This document shows, piece after piece, positions 53,801 through 57,500 of a stretch of 57,500 nucleotides of DNA (position 1 is the first letter of the stretch; the number at the start of each line of letters is the position of its first letter). The stretch comes from Sporodiniella umbellata. Its lineage: Eukaryota; Mucoromycota; Mucoromycetes; Mucorales; Rhizopodaceae. The DNA is taken from NCBI GenBank assembly GCA_025677835.1, contig JAIXMR010000084.1, positions 1 through 57,500 of the forward strand. Direction: 5' to 3'. The translations under genes were made by a program, and so were the position numbers. The notes beneath the pieces are model-generated. The model had not been told where the DNA came from and searched no databases. It saw only the letters and a list, made by a program, of their open reading frames with translations.

Positions 53801-56800
53801 CAGCAGGAATAGTAATGATCTTTTGGATTACTGAACCAAATCGATCAATATAATAATTCCAATCCAAAAAGTCACGGATATCGAAGGTAGTTAAAGAATT
53901 GTCGTTAAGCCATTTGCGCAAGTAATGCTTCTTCACACTGTCTTCAGATTGAAAGATAGCAACCGGGATTGCACGTTCAGATACGGGAAGACCAAAGGGT
54001 CGCGACGAAATAATAAAACTACAAGCCAACCCTTTGTCTTTTACCATTTGTTCTCCCAAAAACTCGGAAAGGCGTTTGGCAGTGGTTACAGAAGTTGATT
54101 TTTGATCGCCATAATCTGTGAGCGGCTTAGACATACTCTTGTTTTCTGTAATCAATTCAAAAAGTTCTTCGTCACTGATATAGCGAGCTTCACTGAAAAG
54201 CACATCTAGCCATCGATTGGCTACCTCTGCTACAGAAGCATAACACTCTTTGAGCGTTGTACCTTTTAGAAAGATTGAGAAAATTTCAGTTTGAAAGATT
54301 TTGACCAGCTTGAGTTCACCACGACGCTTGATTTCAAATCCTTTCAATTCAGCAAGTGAGCCATCCATATCAAACACAGCATATCTTTTCTTGAGGAGCT
54401 TATCCTCTTCTGTTGAAGAAGGCAAAATCATAGCACGATAAGGACCGTCAATTTCAAAAAAAATACTGTTCTCACTGCTGACAGAGTATTTGAAAGAGCT
54501 TGGGTCTTCAAGACGTTGGTATTGATCGTTTGTGTATTGATCATGAACTAAATGATTCAACATGGTACATGGGTAGTGAATACGTATAGTTTTTCCGTTT
54601 TTCAAAGTAAAACTAAATGTTTCTGGAAACGATTTTGGCAAAATACACCAAATACCATCTGTATCAAGTTCTAAAGGACGACCAAGACGTTCAACTAGTT
54701 TTTTTGCCATTTGGATAATATTTGAACCAGTCAAACACACAATACCAGCCATTTCCAATGAACGCCAACGAGCACCTGGTCTCATCACATAACCATAGAA
54801 CGAATTTAGAATACATTTGTGAGCCAACTGAAGCGAGTCATATAGAACAATCATGTTTTTAGCTTCTTCAACAGCGCTCACAGAGCCTTCTTTGGCGGCG
54901 TTGTCTAGCTTTCCTTTCCAAGTTTTGTGAAGGCCTTTATATTCATAACGGCGATCACGGAAAGCACGGACTGTTTCGATATAGAAGGGGTTTTCTCTTT
55001 GACAAATAATCGATTCGCGCTCCATCACCTTTGTCTCTTTAACTCTTGTATGTGCAGTTTTTGCATAGTCTTTTAAACGTTCTCTTAAAAGAGTTGCTTT
55101 TTGTTTTTCGGTTGGAACTGTAGCTTTTTCGTTTTTTTTGTTAGCTCCAGATTGAAACATTTCGTTGTTTACTAAGCTTTCTACGGTTTTGAACTCGCGA
55201 TAATCGGCAGTAGAGTATTCACCACGCCATAGCCATTTCATTCGTCGATCACAAGTTTTGTCAGGTGTATTAAAATCACAAGTAGCACACATATCTTCGT
55301 CGATCATTGCATCTGGCTGGAGACGATTTGTTAAAATAATGTTGGGGTACATTGCTGCTACATCCAAATGATATATCAAAGGTGGCTCATTACGAATAGG
55401 ATTGTCGCGAAGTGCTGATAGTTTTTCTACAATTTGCTGTTTTACTATCTCATAGTTCGTAACATCCTCAAACTTTTTCCCTTCTTCAACTTCGATTGTA
55501 AATTTCAAGGCATGGTCCAGCTGGTTTATTAACTAATAAGACTCAAATGTTTAGCTAACACTGTATATTACAGTAATGAAAGTTACCTCCTGGGCTGCAC
55601 TAGGATCCAGCTTAAAGTCTGTGCTAATATCACTTCGAAATACACCTGCCTCTAAAGCCTCCACGTGGCCACCTACATAAGTCTCGCTTTCCAAAAGATG
55701 TCCTTCATAAAACGAGTATACATCATCTACATGCTTGTTGGGTATAATTACATTCACCTTGAACGCTTCAACCTTTAAGATGGTTAACTGGTGCTAGTTT
55801 TTTTGGAGATTTTTTTTTTTTAAAAAAAAATTACCATTAATAATTGTTCACAAAGTGTACCTGTGCCTTTTCTAAGCACTTCATCGGGAACCATAGGAAT
55901 AATGTTACACAAAGAGTAGATAAATGGATGTACGTATTTCATATACAGATAATATGTTGCAACGGCATCTGAGACTGAATAATGTGCTAATATCTGTGGT
56001 TGTTCGTTTGCAAACCGTGTCATATCTTCAGGGTCCAGCTCCAACGGATTATAGCCTAACTTGGCTGTTGTGACTGCTTTTAGGCCTTGACTACCTGTAG
56101 GTAAGTAAGAATCTCGTTGCACCCAACGAAAGGCATCCATGTGTGAAGCATGTTTGCATTTATATTCATCCTCTTCATCTTTGTATACGCCAATCTCCTG
56201 ATACATGTCTATTCCATGCGCTGTAGCTCTTCCTTCCACAAACGGCCAATCGAAAAAATCACCGTTATAGGTTACAAATATGCTGGGCTTTGCGTTTTGA
56301 ATGTGCTCGAAAAATCGATGCAAAAGTGCTTTCTCATTCTCTTCGTTAAAAATTGTGAAGGGCCCTTCATATTCTTGCTTAGGAGTGTATTCAAAGTCTT
56401 CAATATCCTGACTAACAATCTCTCTATTGGTAATTAGATAGCCCTAGTTTGTGTTTAGGTAATTCATTCATGTTTGTCTCTCTTTTTTTCTTACCCATCC
56501 ATCAATCATGTACGAAATCATCATAATTTGATCAATAGCTACGTCGGGAAATTTAAGTGGGAGTTTTGTTGTCTCAATGTCGAAAGCAAATACAACAGGG
56601 TCAGGACGGTGAACCAAGTCTTTGCGAAGGGTGATATCAATTGTGTTGTCGTCTTGTGCTTTGACTGTATACCAAAGACCGACACGGATATCTAAAATTC
56701 CAATAAGTATGCATTCTACACGCTGCATTTATGTTAATTTACCAAGATCTATCGCCATACGGATATGAAATGGAATATCGTGTTCTCGAATGTCTATTAA

Positions 56801-57500
56801 ATTTTCTAATGCTTCATCTGGGTTTCTTGAGTTTGATTTTGATGTTAAATGTATGGTATGATTGCTAATTTGTGTTCCAAAAAGTAAGCGATAACTGTTA
56901 TGTAGTTGGAAAAGAAAAAGAGTTACTTGATGATTTTTGCGTATGTTTCTGTAGCGTCACGCTTGCTTTTGTTTTTTTGAATAATGGGCGCTAATTCTCG
57001 ACGAACGCTGGTCATATCTCTTTGGTTCCTGAATAGAAGCTGAATAAAACTACGAGTGTGGCCGACCAAATGGTTTGCCTGTTTTTTTTTTTTTTTTTTT
57101 TTTTTTTCAATAAAAGATATCAATATCGCTTTTATCTTTATAATAGGTATATTAACATGCCTGTTTCAAATCTTCCTTTTTGACTCTTTTAAACTTTTCG
57201 ATCTGCCCTTCAAAACGTCTATGCAAATAATCTTCTACTTCGCCTTCTGTGCCAGGCTGATTTTATGGTTAATATAATGAGCTGATAGAATAGTCCTTAC
57301 TTTGCAGCCAACAAAGAAGTATGGACTAAAAGTTTTGGTTGCTTTGAAGGTCTCTCCGTTGTCGTTTCGAAAATAAAAGTCTACTGCTGATCTTCCTCCT
57401 GGCCATTCAGAATCTCTTACTAAAGTCTAAGAAGTGGAATTTTTTTCTTTTTGTTGAGAAGCCCTGTCTGCTTTCAAAAAGTAAGGTCCTATTTACCTGG
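50802..57500 (-). CDS. POL2: DNA polymerase epsilon catalytic subunit, 5' end outside window
   Basis: Leading-strand replicative polymerase. Exons: 57500-57497 (end of an exon), 57426-57301, 57256-57161, 57078-56927, 56894-56743, 56691-56495, 56443-55835, 55772-55587, 55532-50802; about 2080 residues are present. The extreme N-terminus, about 100-150 residues by comparison with yeast, is missing. Exonuclease motifs are [11 protein letters not shown] (Exo I), [10 protein letters not shown] (Exo II) and [11 protein letters not shown] (Exo III). Polymerase motifs are [20 protein letters not shown] (A), [13 protein letters not shown] (B) and [11 protein letters not shown] (C, with DTDG as in Pol epsilon). 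The inactive C-terminal polymerase half follows. The tail has [28 protein letters not shown] and CDKCGG, the CysA/CysB metal sites. The intron at 57160-57079 looks GC-AG (donor CAG|GCATGT). The last exon is 4.7 kb, by far the longest in the window. Confidence 0.97.

Overview
This window reads as nuclear DNA of an early-diverging fungus, most likely Mucoromycota. The genes are eukaryotic (DNA polymerase epsilon, U1-C, eL32, COX15, karyopherin, kinesin). They carry many short introns, mostly 40-95 nt. Coding regions are moderately GC-rich while introns and spacers are AT-rich and full of A or T runs. Several families present (MAT2B, CDK5-type CDK, kinesin-4, an Lnt-type acyltransferase) are, from general knowledge, more typical of early-diverging fungi than of yeasts. 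I found no CRISPR array, bacterial operon, rRNA, tRNA or intact transposon. All gene models were spliced by hand from reading-frame continuity and family motifs.

Layout. 0.3-9.7 kb: a C2H2 zinc-finger gene, an L-2-hydroxyglutarate dehydrogenase-like gene, an intron-rich PCTAIRE/CDK5-type kinase divergent from an ACSF3-like malonyl-CoA synthetase, a secreted cysteine-rich protein only 54 bp behind it, an intronless PSTAIRE/Pho85-type kinase facing it, and a 46-codon coiled-coil ORF. 9.8-17.4 kb: a kinesin-4 motor, a short GRIP golgin and an ankyrin protein. 18.9-23.7 kb: mitochondrial tyrosyl-tRNA synthetase and a large fusion of a glycosidase-like domain with a formylglycine-generating-enzyme-like domain. 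25.3-26.7 kb: a MAT2B/RmlD-like reductase. 29.3-38.1 kb: a dense block with an Lnt-like acyltransferase, a WD40 CUL4-adaptor-like protein, U1-C, lunapark and a SUR7/PalI tetraspanner. 40.1-47.9 kb: COX15, importin-4/Kap123, ribosomal protein eL32 and a small Ser-rich protein. 50.8-57.5 kb: DNA polymerase epsilon, cut by the window end at its N-terminus.

The neighbours do not form one pathway; this is ordinary eukaryotic gene order with shared divergent promoters (4.9-5.2, 16.5-16.7, 34.0-34.6 and 46.5-47.2 kb). Gene-poor stretches lie at 17.4-18.9, 23.7-25.3, 26.7-29.3, 38.1-40.1 and 47.9-50.8 kb.

The points most worth a second look are the glycosidase/FGE-like fusion without the expected catalytic cysteine, three GC-AG introns including one with an in-frame GT-AG alternative, stop-free introns of length divisible by three, the unrecognised secreted protein with two similar cysteine domains, the unlisted 46-aa ORF, and a thrice-repeated GGGTGTAT element near the ribosomal-protein gene.
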